DNA of 64,000 nucleotides. Source: Paenibacillus xylanexedens (GTDB lineage Bacteria > Bacillota > Bacilli > Paenibacillales > Paenibacillaceae). Positions 1 through 7,385 of the stretch are shown in pieces (position 1 is the stretch's first letter; each line of letters starts with the position of its first letter). The stretch covers positions 1 to 64,000 of the forward strand of contig NZ_VEIO01000002.1 of the NCBI RefSeq assembly GCF_007680605.1, given 5' to 3'. The notes beneath the pieces were generated by a model. The model searched no databases. It had not been told where the DNA came from and saw only the letters and a list, made by a program, of their open reading frames with translations. The position numbers and the translations under genes were made by a program.

Positions 1-75
1 CGAGGTAGATAGGCTGGGGGTGGAAGTGCAGTAATGCATGGAGCTGACCAGTACTAATCGGTCGAGGGCTTATCC
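1..75 (+). rRNA. 23S ribosomal RNA, 3' end (partial)
   Basis: The first 75 bases match the conserved 3' terminus of bacterial 23S rRNA, including the GACCAGTACTAATCGGTCGA block and the closing GGGCTTATCC. The 5' part lies outside the window. The 5S gene follows about 155 bases later in the same direction, so this is the tail of an rRNA operon. The exact last base is judged by analogy with Bacillus 23S. Confidence 0.93.
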
Positions 76-231
76 AAAATGCAAGTTTTGATCGCGTGCG
101 TTTCGTTTCGAATCTAGTTTTCAGAGAACAACAACTCTGAATGGTGAAATGAAAATCGGTACATCACGGAATGTGTGTATGATTTTCAGTTCCAATGGAA
201 TGGAAAGAAGGTAAACTTTGATCCAATCGCG

Positions 232-348
232 TTTGGTGGCGATGGCGGAGGGGTTCCACACGTACCCATCCCGAACACGACCGTTAAGCCCTCTAGCGCC
301 GATGGTACTTGGACCGCAGGGTCCTGGGAGAGTAGGACGCCGCCAAGC
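232..348 (+). rRNA. 5S ribosomal RNA
   Basis: A 117-base segment has the Firmicute 5S layout. The 5' TTTGGTGGCGATGGCGGAGG pairs with the 3' GACGCCGCCAAGC to form helix I, and the conserved internal CCGAACACG is present. It lies between the 23S tail and a strong terminator, so it is the last gene of the rRNA operon. No tRNA genes follow it. Two small open frames crossing it are not genes. Confidence 0.95.
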
Positions 349-353
349 AAAGA

Positions 354-390
354 AAAAACACACTTGATGAAAATCAGGTGTGTTTTTTTG
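354..390 (+). terminator. Intrinsic terminator of the rRNA operon
   Basis: ACACACTTGAT (358-368) pairs over its full length, with one G-U pair, with ATCAGGTGTGT (373-383). The loop is four bases and a run of seven T follows. It begins about ten bases after 5S. Confidence 0.9.
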
Positions 391-583
391 TGTGGACAAT
401 TAAGTTTAAGCTAAGTGAGAAAACAGTTTCAGTTATGATACGAAACAAGTCTGACGAAACACCCTTATTTTGACTTGCTTTATACATAAAATACTGTCTT
501 TCCATTGTGCCAAGCTGTGATACAATAGGTGAGGTCTATATAGAAACGGAACACGCATAATTACGAGGAGGAACCGTAACACC

Positions 584-1207
584 ATGAAATCAGCCCCGTT
601 TATAGCTGTTGAAGGTCCGATTGGAGCGGGGAAAACAACGTTAGCTACGATGCTTTCCCAGGAATTGAATCTCCCATTGGTTAAAGAAATTGTCGAGGAG
701 AACCCATTTTTGGCCTCCTTTTATCAGGATATCGACGAGTGGAGCTTCCAACTCGAAATGTTTTTTCTGTGTAACCGGTTTAAGCAACTAGAAGATACCG
801 GCGCTCAATTTATTAAACAGAACAGCCCAGTCGTTTCGGATTATCATATTTATAAAAATTTGATCTTCGCTGAACGTACCTTAAAAGGAACGAAGCGGGA
901 TAAATACCGCCAAATCTATCATCTGTTAACGGATGACCTGCCCAAACCCAATCTGGTGCTCTACATTGAAGCTGAGCTGGATACATTGATGTACCGGATT
1001 AATAAGCGCGGGCGTTCCTTTGAGCAAGATATGGACCCAGCGTATATGGAGCAGTTAATTGCCGACTACAAAACAGGGATGGAGTATTTGGCCAATGGAA
1101 CGAATCCGCCAGTCATTCTCAAGATTGATGCAGAGCAACTTGACTTTGTGGAACATCCTGAGGACTTCAGACAGATTGTTAATCAAGTAAAGGAGCTTAT
1201 CATATGA
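584..1207 (+). CDS. dgk: Deoxyguanosine (purine deoxynucleoside) kinase
   Basis: This 207-residue enzyme phosphorylates deoxyguanosine with ATP in cytoplasmic nucleoside salvage. The P-loop GPIGAGKT is at residues 11-18, followed by the deoxynucleoside-kinase pattern EEN/PFL, WSFQLEMFFL (about 53-62), DYHIYKN (86-92) in place of the usual DRS, and an arginine-rich lid around RINKRGR. Length and motifs closely match B. subtilis Dgk (YaaG). The ATG has an upstream GAGGAGG. The stop codon overlaps the start of dck (ATGA), so the two are translationally coupled; the same pair is adjacent in B. subtilis. No confident promoter was found between the rRNA terminator and the gene. Confidence 0.93.
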   Translation: MKSAPFIAVEGPIGAGKTTLATMLSQELNLPLVKEIVEENPFLASFYQDIDEWSFQLEMFFLCNRFKQLEDTGAQFIKQNSPVVSDYHIYKNLIFAERTLKGTKRDKYRQIYHLLTDDLPKPNLVLYIEAELDTLMYRINKRGRSFEQDMDPAYMEQLIADYKTGMEYLANGTNPPVILKIDAEQLDFVEHPEDFRQIVNQVKELII

Positions 1208-1860
1208 ATAACTATGGCATTCCAGCGAATGCATTAATTACAGTAGCAGGAACCGTAGGGGTGGGGAAATCCACACTGACGGCGGCACTTGCAGATCGAT
1301 TGAATTTCAAAACGTCGCTTGAGCAGGTTGATCATAATCCGTATTTGGAAAAGTTTTATCATGACTTTGAGCGCTGGAGTTTTCATCTGCAAATTTATTT
1401 TCTCGCTGAACGTTTTAAAGAACAGAAAAAGATTTTTGAATTGGGCGGTGGTTTTGTACAGGATCGCTCCATCTATGAGGATACGGGCATCTTTGCACAG
1501 ATGCATGCCGATCAGGGCACGATGTCTGCTACCGACTTTGAGACGTATAGCAGCTTATTTGAAGCGATGGTCATGACACCTTATTTTCCACACCCGGATG
1601 TTCTGATCTATCTGGAAGGCAGTTTGCCATCGATTCTTAACCGGATTAACGAACGTGGACGTGAGATGGAGATTCAGACAGATCGCTCGTATTGGGAGCA
1701 TATGCATGAGCGTTATTCCGTGTGGATTAACCGGTTTACAGCGTGTCCGGTACTGCGTCTGAACATTGATGAGTACGATGTGCATGATCCCGCTTCAGTC
1801 GATGCTATTCTGGGGCAGATTGCGGCTGTTATTAAGCCTTCCAAAGAAGCTCAGGTATAA
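1204..1860 (+). CDS. dck: Deoxyadenosine/deoxycytidine kinase
   Basis: This 218-residue paralogue of the preceding gene phosphorylates deoxyadenosine and deoxycytidine for dNTP salvage. The P-loop GTVGVGKS is at residues 16-23, VDHNPYLEKFY around 42-52, WSFHLQIYFL around 58-67, the catalytic DRSIYEDTGIF from residue 87, and a lid RINERGREME. These closely match B. subtilis Dck (YaaF, about 217 residues). The ATG at 1204 overlaps the dgk stop, with AGGAG a few bases upstream inside dgk. Having both kinases in one operon gives full coverage of dA, dC and dG salvage. Confidence 0.93.
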   Translation: MNNYGIPANALITVAGTVGVGKSTLTAALADRLNFKTSLEQVDHNPYLEKFYHDFERWSFHLQIYFLAERFKEQKKIFELGGGFVQDRSIYEDTGIFAQMHADQGTMSATDFETYSSLFEAMVMTPYFPHPDVLIYLEGSLPSILNRINERGREMEIQTDRSYWEHMHERYSVWINRFTACPVLRLNIDEYDVHDPASVDAILGQIAAVIKPSKEAQV

Positions 1861-1901
1861 TTAATTATATTGATCCTCCGTAGGACAAGTTTAGGCGAAA
1901 T

Positions 1902-1950
1902 AGACATCTGTTTTACAGTGATTCAGGCTGTGGAAGGGGTGTCTTTTTTT
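1902..1950 (+). terminator. Probable intrinsic terminator after dgk-dck
   Basis: AGACATC (1902-1908) pairs with GGTGTCT (1938-1944), and seven T follow. The intervening bases contain a short inner CAG/CTG pairing. It lies about 40 bases after the dck stop. Confidence 0.7.
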
Positions 1951-2129
1951 GATTTTTATATAGGTCAATTCCAAAAAAAAGGATTTAGTTAATCAAGCTT
2001 TATTGGAATATGTATGTATATAGCTATAAAAATACAGAAAAATGTTGAAATTTGAAGCTTTTTGTGGTTTTATAGGAAAGGTGAATTATGGAAATATAGT
2101 ATAAGCATGACTCAGGAGGGAAAGACATC

Positions 2130-2612
2130 GTGGAAGAAAAGCAAGGAGTACAGATTGGAATGCCGATCATCGGTGGTTTGATTGCTGCCATACTGGGAGG
2201 TGTGGTATGGGCTGCGATTGCAGCTATGACGGAGTATGAGGTTGGACTTATTGCGATACTGGTTGGCGTGCTTTGCGGGTACGCTGTCGTGTTGTTCTCA
2301 AACAAAAAAATCGCAACGGTGCACAAGATTATTGCTGTTGTTTTCGCGTTGGTGGGTATCTTGCTCGGTAAATACTTGACAGTGGTTTATTTTACATCTG
2401 AATTGTTTACCGATACAAGTATGCTGACTCTGGTATTTGACGGAGAAATGATTAGTGCGTTTGCAGAAACGATACAAGAATACTTTAGCGAGCCTACAGA
2501 TTGGTTGTTCATCGTTTTGGCGATTGTATCTGCTTGGCAAATTCCAGGCCGGATGGCGAAAACAAGCATGGCATCAGACGCATCAAGCTCTGATCAAGCA
2601 CCCAGAGCGTAA
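2130..2612 (+). CDS. Small integral membrane protein of unknown function
   Basis: This 160-residue protein is not assigned to a family. It starts at GTG, chosen because a CAGGAGGG ribosome-binding site ends about ten bases upstream and no ATG fits. It has about four hydrophobic segments (roughly residues 10-34, 38-58, 65-88 and 125-142), a glycine-rich first helix and a serine/alanine-rich polar tail. The protein is probably a cytoplasmic-membrane protein. It stands alone, converging on the MerR-type regulator across a shared terminator, so the neighbourhood gives little clue to function. Confidence 0.75.
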   Translation: MEEKQGVQIGMPIIGGLIAAILGGVVWAAIAAMTEYEVGLIAILVGVLCGYAVVLFSNKKIATVHKIIAVVFALVGILLGKYLTVVYFTSELFTDTSMLTLVFDGEMISAFAETIQEYFSEPTDWLFIVLAIVSAWQIPGRMAKTSMASDASSSDQAPRA

Positions 2613-2690
2613 GGAAGGTACGAAGTTCTCGGAGTGGACATCGATATCAGGATGGTTCACATTGCGGCCGGGATCGGTGAAGATGGTTAA

Positions 2691-2724
2691 AAGGACGTAA
2701 CGCCTTAGGGGTTACGTCCTTTTT
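2691..2724. terminator. Bidirectional terminator between convergent genes
   Basis: AAGGACGTAAC (2691-2701) and GTTACGTCCTT (2711-2721) form a perfect 11-bp stem, flanked by A residues on the left and a T run on the right. It can stop transcription from both sides and separates the membrane protein from the convergent MerR gene. Confidence 0.88.
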
Positions 2725-2728
2725 GATG

Positions 2729-3472
2729 TTATGGATTCTGCTCGGCGAATACAGCCATGGCATTACACATGAACTGTGCTAGCCCCTCCCCAAACTGATC
2801 GATGTTCCGTGTGAAACGTTCATCGTCTACATACATCTGGCCAAGGACTTTGAAGGCTTCTGGGGAATAGCTCCCCAATCGATTCAGAACCATGTACCAC
2901 TGTTTAATCTCGGCCTGGGCTTCGGCAGATTCGGGTGCAGTGTGGCGAATGGTAGCTAACCGTCTAAAGATATCATTCATCTGGTTAGGTAGTTCATTTT
3001 GTTTGTCACCCGGCTGGTCATTTAATTTCTGGTTTGCCTCATTGACGGCTTTGTCACCCCAGCGCTCACGGGCTTCCTGTTCGTACGGGTTTTGACTAAA
3101 ATCAAAACCCTGAAATTGTTCTTTAGGGGTCATTTCAATCTCTCCTCTCAGATGTAGTACGGTTTTATCGATGGTGGTAATCATTTGATCCAGACGCTGG
3201 CGTTTTTCCAGCAAAATCAGTTTATGCATACGCAATGCTTCCTCCGCATCAAAGGCGGGGTCATCTAAAATGTTTTTGATTTCTTTTAACGAGAAGCCGA
3301 GTTCTTTGAAAAATAAAATCTGCTGGAGTCGTTCCAGATTGGTATCCGAATACAATCGATATCCGGCAACAGTGACCTCTTCCGGAACAAGTAACCCGAT
3401 CTCGTCATAGTGATGCAGTGTGCGCACACTGATCGAAGCAAGTTCGGAGACTTCCTTTACTTTCATGGCCAT
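2729..3472 (-). CDS. MerR-family regulator with TipAS-like effector domain (Mta/TipA type)
   Basis: This is a 247-residue transcription activator. The N-terminal winged helix has the MerR signature (VSVRTLHHYDEIGLL-like, with AGYRLYS), followed by a coiled-coil dimerisation helix. A C-terminal region of about 120 residues looks like the TipA antibiotic-recognition domain (EQEARERWGDKAV, FGEGLAQFMCNAM). Relatives such as B. subtilis Mta activate multidrug exporter genes. The start was set at the ATG ending at 3472. An upstream in-frame start at 3511 would lie before the promoter -10 element, whereas AAGGAGG sits nine bases before this ATG. The promoter has MerR-type geometry, so the gene is probably autoregulated. 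The MFS exporter gene lies about 320 bases away in the divergent direction. Confidence 0.9.
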   Translation of the reverse strand: MAMKVKEVSELASISVRTLHHYDEIGLLVPEEVTVAGYRLYSDTNLERLQQILFFKELGFSLKEIKNILDDPAFDAEEALRMHKLILLEKRQRLDQMITTIDKTVLHLRGEIEMTPKEQFQGFDFSQNPYEQEARERWGDKAVNEANQKLNDQPGDKQNELPNQMNDIFRRLATIRHTAPESAEAQAEIKQWYMVLNRLGSYSPEAFKVLGQMYVDDERFTRNIDQFGEGLAQFMCNAMAVFAEQNP

Positions 3473-3496
3473 GGGTGAAACCTCCTTACACCATAA

Positions 3497-3527
3497 ATTG
3501 TACAATGTCACGTTACGTGAGAGTCAA
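3497..3527 (-). promoter_or_regulatory. MerR-type promoter with 19-bp spacer and internal dyad
   Basis: Reading the minus strand, TTGACT (3527-3522) is followed by a 19-base spacer and then TACAAT (3502-3497). The spacer holds the dyad TCACG-TAA-CGTGA (3508-3520). A 19-bp spacer with the regulator palindrome inside it is the hallmark of promoters that MerR proteins activate by DNA untwisting. The predicted start near 3490 leaves a very short leader containing the AAGGAGG. Confidence 0.85.
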
Positions 3528-3740
3528 TATGTTCATTTGGTTATGAAGGAGAAAGGCAACCAAGTCGAATAACTGTTTTTCGTTCATGTAACGGACACCT
3601 TTTCCATTCAAGGGCACAACAGGCGGATCAATGGAATTCAAAGCAAAGTATGCGAAAAAAAAGGTTTTTCTTTGTTATTATGCTCAACTACCTTTGATGC
3701 TGTATGCACAATCCCTGCTCATTTCTGTAAGCTTATCAAA

Positions 3741-3766
3741 GATAGCAAATGAACATTTGAGCTATC
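3741..3766 (+). promoter_or_regulatory. Inverted repeat upstream of the MFS gene
   Basis: GATAGC and GCTATC enclose AAATG-AA-CATTT, giving an 11-bp pairing with a two-base bulge and a two-base loop. It ends 28 bases before the GTG of the MFS gene. It could be an operator half-site pair or an RNA hairpin in the leader. There is no T run, so it is not a terminator. Confidence 0.5.
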
Positions 3767-3794
3767 CAAAATACAGAATAAAGGGGCTTTCAAT

Positions 3795-4997
3795 GTGATT
3801 TCAAACGAGATGGATTCCATTAAAGAAGACATATATGCCAAAAAACAACGTCTTCCATGGGTTGCTTTGCTGGCGTTAGCTATGGCAGGGTTTATCTGCA
3901 TACTTACTGAAAGTCTGCCTGCTGGATTACTACCCCAAATTGCCAACGATCTTGGCATAACGGAGGCAAAAGCCGGACAACTTGTTACGTTGTATGCTGC
4001 AGGCTCTCTGGTAGCTGCAATTCCGCTGACTGTGGCAACACGGGGGTGGAGACGCAGACCTCTTTTGCTGTTATGTATACTAGGCTTTCTCATATTTAAC
4101 ACGGTGACTGCCTTATCATCTGTATATGTTATAACGTTGATTGCACGTTTCTGTGCAGGGGTGGCAGCGGGGGTGTTGTGGGGAATGACTGCTGGTTATG
4201 CGCGTCGCATGGTGCCTGAGTCATTAAAAGGAAAGGCTGTAGCTGTTGCTATGGTAGGTACACCTTTGGCATTGGCGCTTGGTGTTCCGATCGGCACTTT
4301 TTTGGGAACATATGCAGGCTGGCGCTTAATCTTTGGAACGGTATCCATATTGACGCTTGTCCTGATCGTATGGGTGTTCTGGAAAGTTCCAGATTATGAA
4401 GGCGAGGCCAAGCAAAATCAACTCCCATTGCATCAGATTTTCTTGCTTCCTGGAATCCGGCCGATTCTGTTTGTAGTGCTTGCCTGGGTGCTGGCTCATA
4501 ATATTTTGTATACTTACATTTCTCCTTTTCTGGCAGAGACAACACTGGCCCATAGAGTTGATCTGGTTTTGCTCATATTTGGCGTAACTTCAGTAATTGG
4601 CATTTGGATGATTGGGCTACTGATTGATCGTTACTTAAGGACACTGGTTCTATTAAGTATTGCAATATTTGCTTTTGCCTCAGCGGCGATGGGGATCTGG
4701 ATCGATCAGCCGGCCGTTATCATTATAGGAGTAATCGCATGGGGACTGACCTTTGGCGGAGCGGCAACGTTGCTACAAACAGCCATTGCACATGCAGGAG
4801 GCCACAGTGCGGATATTGCTCAATCGATGTTGGTAACGGCATGGAATCTAGGGATCGGTGCGGGAGGTATGGTTGGTGCTATCCTGCTTCATTGGATCGG
4901 AGCTAGATTCCTGCCGGGTTCATTGGTGCTATTGTTGTGTATTGCTCTTCTTATCACGTTATGCTCTAAAAGGTATGGATTTCCCAGTTCGCGCTAA
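3795..4997 (+). CDS. MFS transporter, DHA1-like drug/sugar efflux family
   Basis: This 400-residue polytopic membrane protein has twelve predicted helices, starting with WVALLALAMAGFICILTES. It has the loop 2-3 pattern GWRRRPLLL and a helix-4/5 RFCAGVAAGVLWGM segment typical of the AraJ/YdhP/NepI branch of proton-coupled exporters. The GTG start is supported by AAGGGG eight bases upstream; the ATG two bases earlier is out of frame and stops at once. Upstream lies a palindrome and the divergent TipA-like regulator. Downstream an Lrp-type regulator converges. Substrate is unknown; drug efflux or small-metabolite export is inferred from family only. Confidence 0.87.
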   Translation: MISNEMDSIKEDIYAKKQRLPWVALLALAMAGFICILTESLPAGLLPQIANDLGITEAKAGQLVTLYAAGSLVAAIPLTVATRGWRRRPLLLLCILGFLIFNTVTALSSVYVITLIARFCAGVAAGVLWGMTAGYARRMVPESLKGKAVAVAMVGTPLALALGVPIGTFLGTYAGWRLIFGTVSILTLVLIVWVFWKVPDYEGEAKQNQLPLHQIFLLPGIRPILFVVLAWVLAHNILYTYISPFLAETTLAHRVDLVLLIFGVTSVIGIWMIGLLIDRYLRTLVLLSIAIFAFASAAMGIWIDQPAVIIIGVIAWGLTFGGAATLLQTAIAHAGGHSADIAQSMLVTAWNLGIGAGGMVGAILLHWIGARFLPGSLVLLLCIALLITLCSKRYGFPSSR

Positions 4998-5037
4998 AAG
5001 AGGATATTTCCATAAACAAATCTGAGAAGATGAATGG

Positions 5038-5493
5038 TTAGGAATCCTTTGTGATCAGGAATTGGGGTTCTTCAATCAGGTTTTTGCACGCAATTGGCGA
5101 AGACATTGCGATAAGTGTAGTGTAGGTTCCGTATTTGTCACATTGATTTCCGAATGCCTCCAAGTCGGCAATAGAATCTGTCATGACTTTTAATAAATAG
5201 TTATGTTCTCCACTGACGCGATAACATTCTACAACTTCAGGCGAGGTACGGCAGAAATCAAGGAAAGCAGTGCATTCTCTAGTCTGAAATAGTAGATAGG
5301 ATGTACTTTGTTTTCCTAATTTTTGCGGATTAATAATAGTGCGATATCCTTCAATAACACCACTTTCCTCCAGTCGTTTTACGCGTTCCGTGACGGCTGG
5401 CTGTGAAAGTCCCACCAATTTTCCTAATTCGGTCATAGACAATCTGGCTTGGCTTTCCATATGAAACAGGATGTTTCTGTCGATCTGATCCAT
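5038..5493 (-). CDS. Lrp/AsnC-family transcriptional regulator
   Basis: This 151-residue protein has an N-terminal winged helix (MDQIDRNILFHM, then LSMTELGKLVGLSQPAVTERV) and a C-terminal RAM ligand-binding domain (about residues 65-145, with the glycine-poor VECYRVSGEHNYLLKV segment). That is the standard two-domain Lrp architecture and length. The ATG is preceded by AAAGGGAG. Lrp proteins bind DNA as octamers and sense amino acids. The convergent MFS gene is a possible but unproven target. Confidence 0.9.
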   Translation of the reverse strand: MDQIDRNILFHMESQARLSMTELGKLVGLSQPAVTERVKRLEESGVIEGYRTIINPQKLGKQSTSYLLFQTRECTAFLDFCRTSPEVVECYRVSGEHNYLLKVMTDSIADLEAFGNQCDKYGTYTTLIAMSSPIACKNLIEEPQFLITKDS

Positions 5494-5639
5494 AAATTAA
5501 CTCCCTTTTATTATATAGGTTATTTCGTGAAGGAACTTTTATATTCATAGTAATTAAAAGATAATGTTTTGTAAATGTGAAGCTTTATAACAGAAATGAT
5601 TTATATATTAAAGATGTTTGGGATGGAAAGGCAGGAGAC

Positions 5640-5862
5640 GAAATGGATATGTGCGTGATGCAAGTGGGAAGAAGGCGAGAAGAATGAAAGAATTTTTAAG
5701 AATGCAGAAGGGGTAAGGGGGCGCAAAAGGATGAACAGGTTGCGGAAGGATAAGGATTAAATGGATGCAGGAGGATGTATAGGTTGCAAAAGGAGGCAAA
5801 GGAGGCGAAGAATAAAACAAGAATGGAAAGGGGCGAAGAATAAAACAAGAATGCAAAGGATG
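5640..5862 (+). repeat. Purine-rich degenerate repeat tract downstream of thiE
   Basis: Within the 414-base gap between the Lrp gene and thiE, about 220 bases are overwhelmingly A and G on the plus strand. They are built from recurring GGATG, GCAAAGGA and GGAGG-like words. Two 26-base units (5805-5830 and 5833-5858) are identical except for one base, with a 28-base period. The last unit merges into the thi terminator arm. No credible gene lies here; open frames through it are composition artefacts. Confidence 0.75.
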
Positions 5863-5889
5863 CAGAGCGAGTGGCTACATCCTTTGCAT
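5845..5889 (-). terminator. Terminator of the thi operon
   Basis: On the minus strand a perfect 12-bp stem, ATGCAAAGGATG (5889-5878) with CATCCTTTGCAT (5862-5851), encloses 15 bases and is followed by TCTTGTTTTATTC. It starts 19 bases after the thiE stop. The T tract is interrupted, so efficiency is uncertain. Confidence 0.65.
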
Positions 5890-5907
5890 TACCGGGCGGG
5901 AGCATGG

Positions 5908-6573
5908 CTATGCCTGCTCCCGGCGGATGATCGCAGCGAGCTGTGCAGTCGCTGCGTGCACATCGGCCGCGCCCGCGATGGCGGAGATGACGGCTACGCC
6001 GTCGGCTCCTGCCGCCATCACGGCGGCCGCGGTATCGGGCGTAATGCCGCCGATACCGACCACCGGAACTGCGATGCCTGCGGCGCGCAGTTCCGCAACC
6101 CCGGCGGGGCCCAGCACAGCGTGGGCATCCGCTTTGGAGCGCGTCGGGTACATCGGCCCGACGCCAAGATAGTCTGCGCCCGCCTGCACGGCACGGCGGG
6201 CTTCAAGGGCGGAGTGGGCGGATACGCCAAGCATCCGCCCATCTCCGATGCGGGCGCGTACCAGCGCCGCGTCCGCATCGTCCTGGCCGACGTGCACGCC
6301 GTCGGCCTCCACCGCCACAGCCAGCTCCACATCATCGTTCACGATGAACGGTATCCCGTGCTGGCTGCACACCTCGCGAAGCCGCAACGCAAGCGTTATG
6401 CGGGCTTCGCCTGTCAGGGCACCAGTTCCCTTCTCGCGGAACTGGAACAGCGTGATGCCGCCAGTGATCGCCTGGCGGAGCACCTCCACCGGGTCACGCG
6501 TCGTATTGACGCTGCCCATCACCAAATACAACGGCAGCGCGCGGCGCACCGCTTCCGAATCCCTTCCACGCAT
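5908..6573 (-). CDS. thiE: Thiamine-phosphate synthase
   Basis: This 221-residue TIM-barrel enzyme joins HMP-pyrophosphate and thiazole phosphate to give thiamine monophosphate. Family motifs are FQFREKG (about 43-49), IVNDDVELA (78-86), DGVHVGQDD (91-99), LGVGPMYPTRSK (136-147) and VVGIGGI (171-177). The ATG overlaps the thiD stop (ATGA). The gene is far more GC-rich than its neighbours: two 60-base blocks counted by hand give 72% and 75%, against 47% in a thiM block. Function is not in doubt, but the composition suggests a separate history for this gene. Confidence 0.93.
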   Translation of the reverse strand: MRGRDSEAVRRALPLYLVMGSVNTTRDPVEVLRQAITGGITLFQFREKGTGALTGEARITLALRLREVCSQHGIPFIVNDDVELAVAVEADGVHVGQDDADAALVRARIGDGRMLGVSAHSALEARRAVQAGADYLGVGPMYPTRSKADAHAVLGPAGVAELRAAGIAVPVVGIGGITPDTAAAVMAAGADGVAVISAIAGAADVHAATAQLAAIIRREQA

Positions 6574-7385
6574 CAGCGTTCACCCCGCTGTCTGCGCCGG
6601 TACGCAAAGTGATTCGTCGGCCCGTGCCCGGCCCCGAATCCCAGCTCATCTTCAATGGCTGCCTGAATGAATGCTCGCGCGGTCGTAACGGCAGCCAGAA
6701 TAGGGGAGCCCTTCGCCAGTTCCGCCGTAATGGCAGCAGAGAACGTGCAGCCTGTTCCGTGGGTATGACGTGTCATAACACGAAGGTTCTCCAAATAATG
6801 AAAGGAATGCCCGTCATACAGGACATCAACAACCACAGCGCTCCCCGTATCATGTCCTCCTTTGATCAAAGCATACGTTGAACCCATCTGCACCAATTGC
6901 TTGGAGGCTTCCTCACGCTCGCTCAGGTTCCGAATCGGCTTCCCGATAAGCAGTTCAGCTTCCGGGATGTTAGGTGTGATAAGCAAGGCATGGGGAAGCA
7001 GATCCTGAATGAGTGCTTGCACAGCCTCCTGCTGAAGCAGAGGCGCACCGCCTTTGGCAACCATCACGGGATCAATCACCAGATTAGACCAGCCGTACTG
7101 CTGGCATTTTGCCGCGACAAGACGAATAATCTCGGCACTATATAACATACCTGTTTTAATAGCACGCGGCTGAAAGTCGGCTCCCGTTGAATCAAGTTGC
7201 TGGGCAATGCCATGATAATCAATCGGAAACACCCCTTGAACCCCTGTTGTGTTCTGCGCGGCAATTGCAGTAATGACCGTCATGCCGTATACACCAAGTT
7301 CCTGAAAGGTTTTGAGGTCCGCCTGAATTCCTGCACCGCCGCCGTTATCAGACCCGGCAATCGTTAACGCTTGAGCAATATTCAT
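6573..7385 (-). CDS. thiD: Hydroxymethylpyrimidine/phosphomethylpyrimidine kinase
   Basis: This ribokinase-fold enzyme of about 270 residues phosphorylates HMP and HMP-phosphate to HMP-PP for thiamine synthesis. Motifs are AGSDNGGGAGIQADLKTF at the N-terminus, DPVMVAKGG in the middle, and the anion-hole/catalytic HGTGCTFSAAI near residue 210. The ATG ending at 7385 is preferred because it overlaps the thiM stop; a GTG one codon earlier is also possible. The last ~80 bases of the gene share the high GC content of thiE. It is the middle gene of a tightly overlapping thiM-thiD-thiE operon. Confidence 0.93.
   Translation of the reverse strand: MNIAQALTIAGSDNGGGAGIQADLKTFQELGVYGMTVITAIAAQNTTGVQGVFPIDYHGIAQQLDSTGADFQPRAIKTGMLYSAEIIRLVAAKCQQYGWSNLVIDPVMVAKGGAPLLQQEAVQALIQDLLPHALLITPNIPEAELLIGKPIRNLSEREEASKQLVQMGSTYALIKGGHDTGSAVVVDVLYDGHSFHYLENLRVMTRHTHGTGCTFSAAITAELAKGSPILAAVTTARAFIQAAIEDELGFGAGHGPTNHFAYRRRQRGER

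Noticed and set aside
121-414. Small open frames across the 5S gene
   Set aside because: They overlap a well-supported 5S rRNA and its terminator.
5761-6612. Long plus-strand open frame opposite thiE
   Set aside because: It exists because thiE is very GC-rich and has few stops on the other strand. Its translation is Arg/His-rich and resembles no family, while the minus strand is clearly ThiE.
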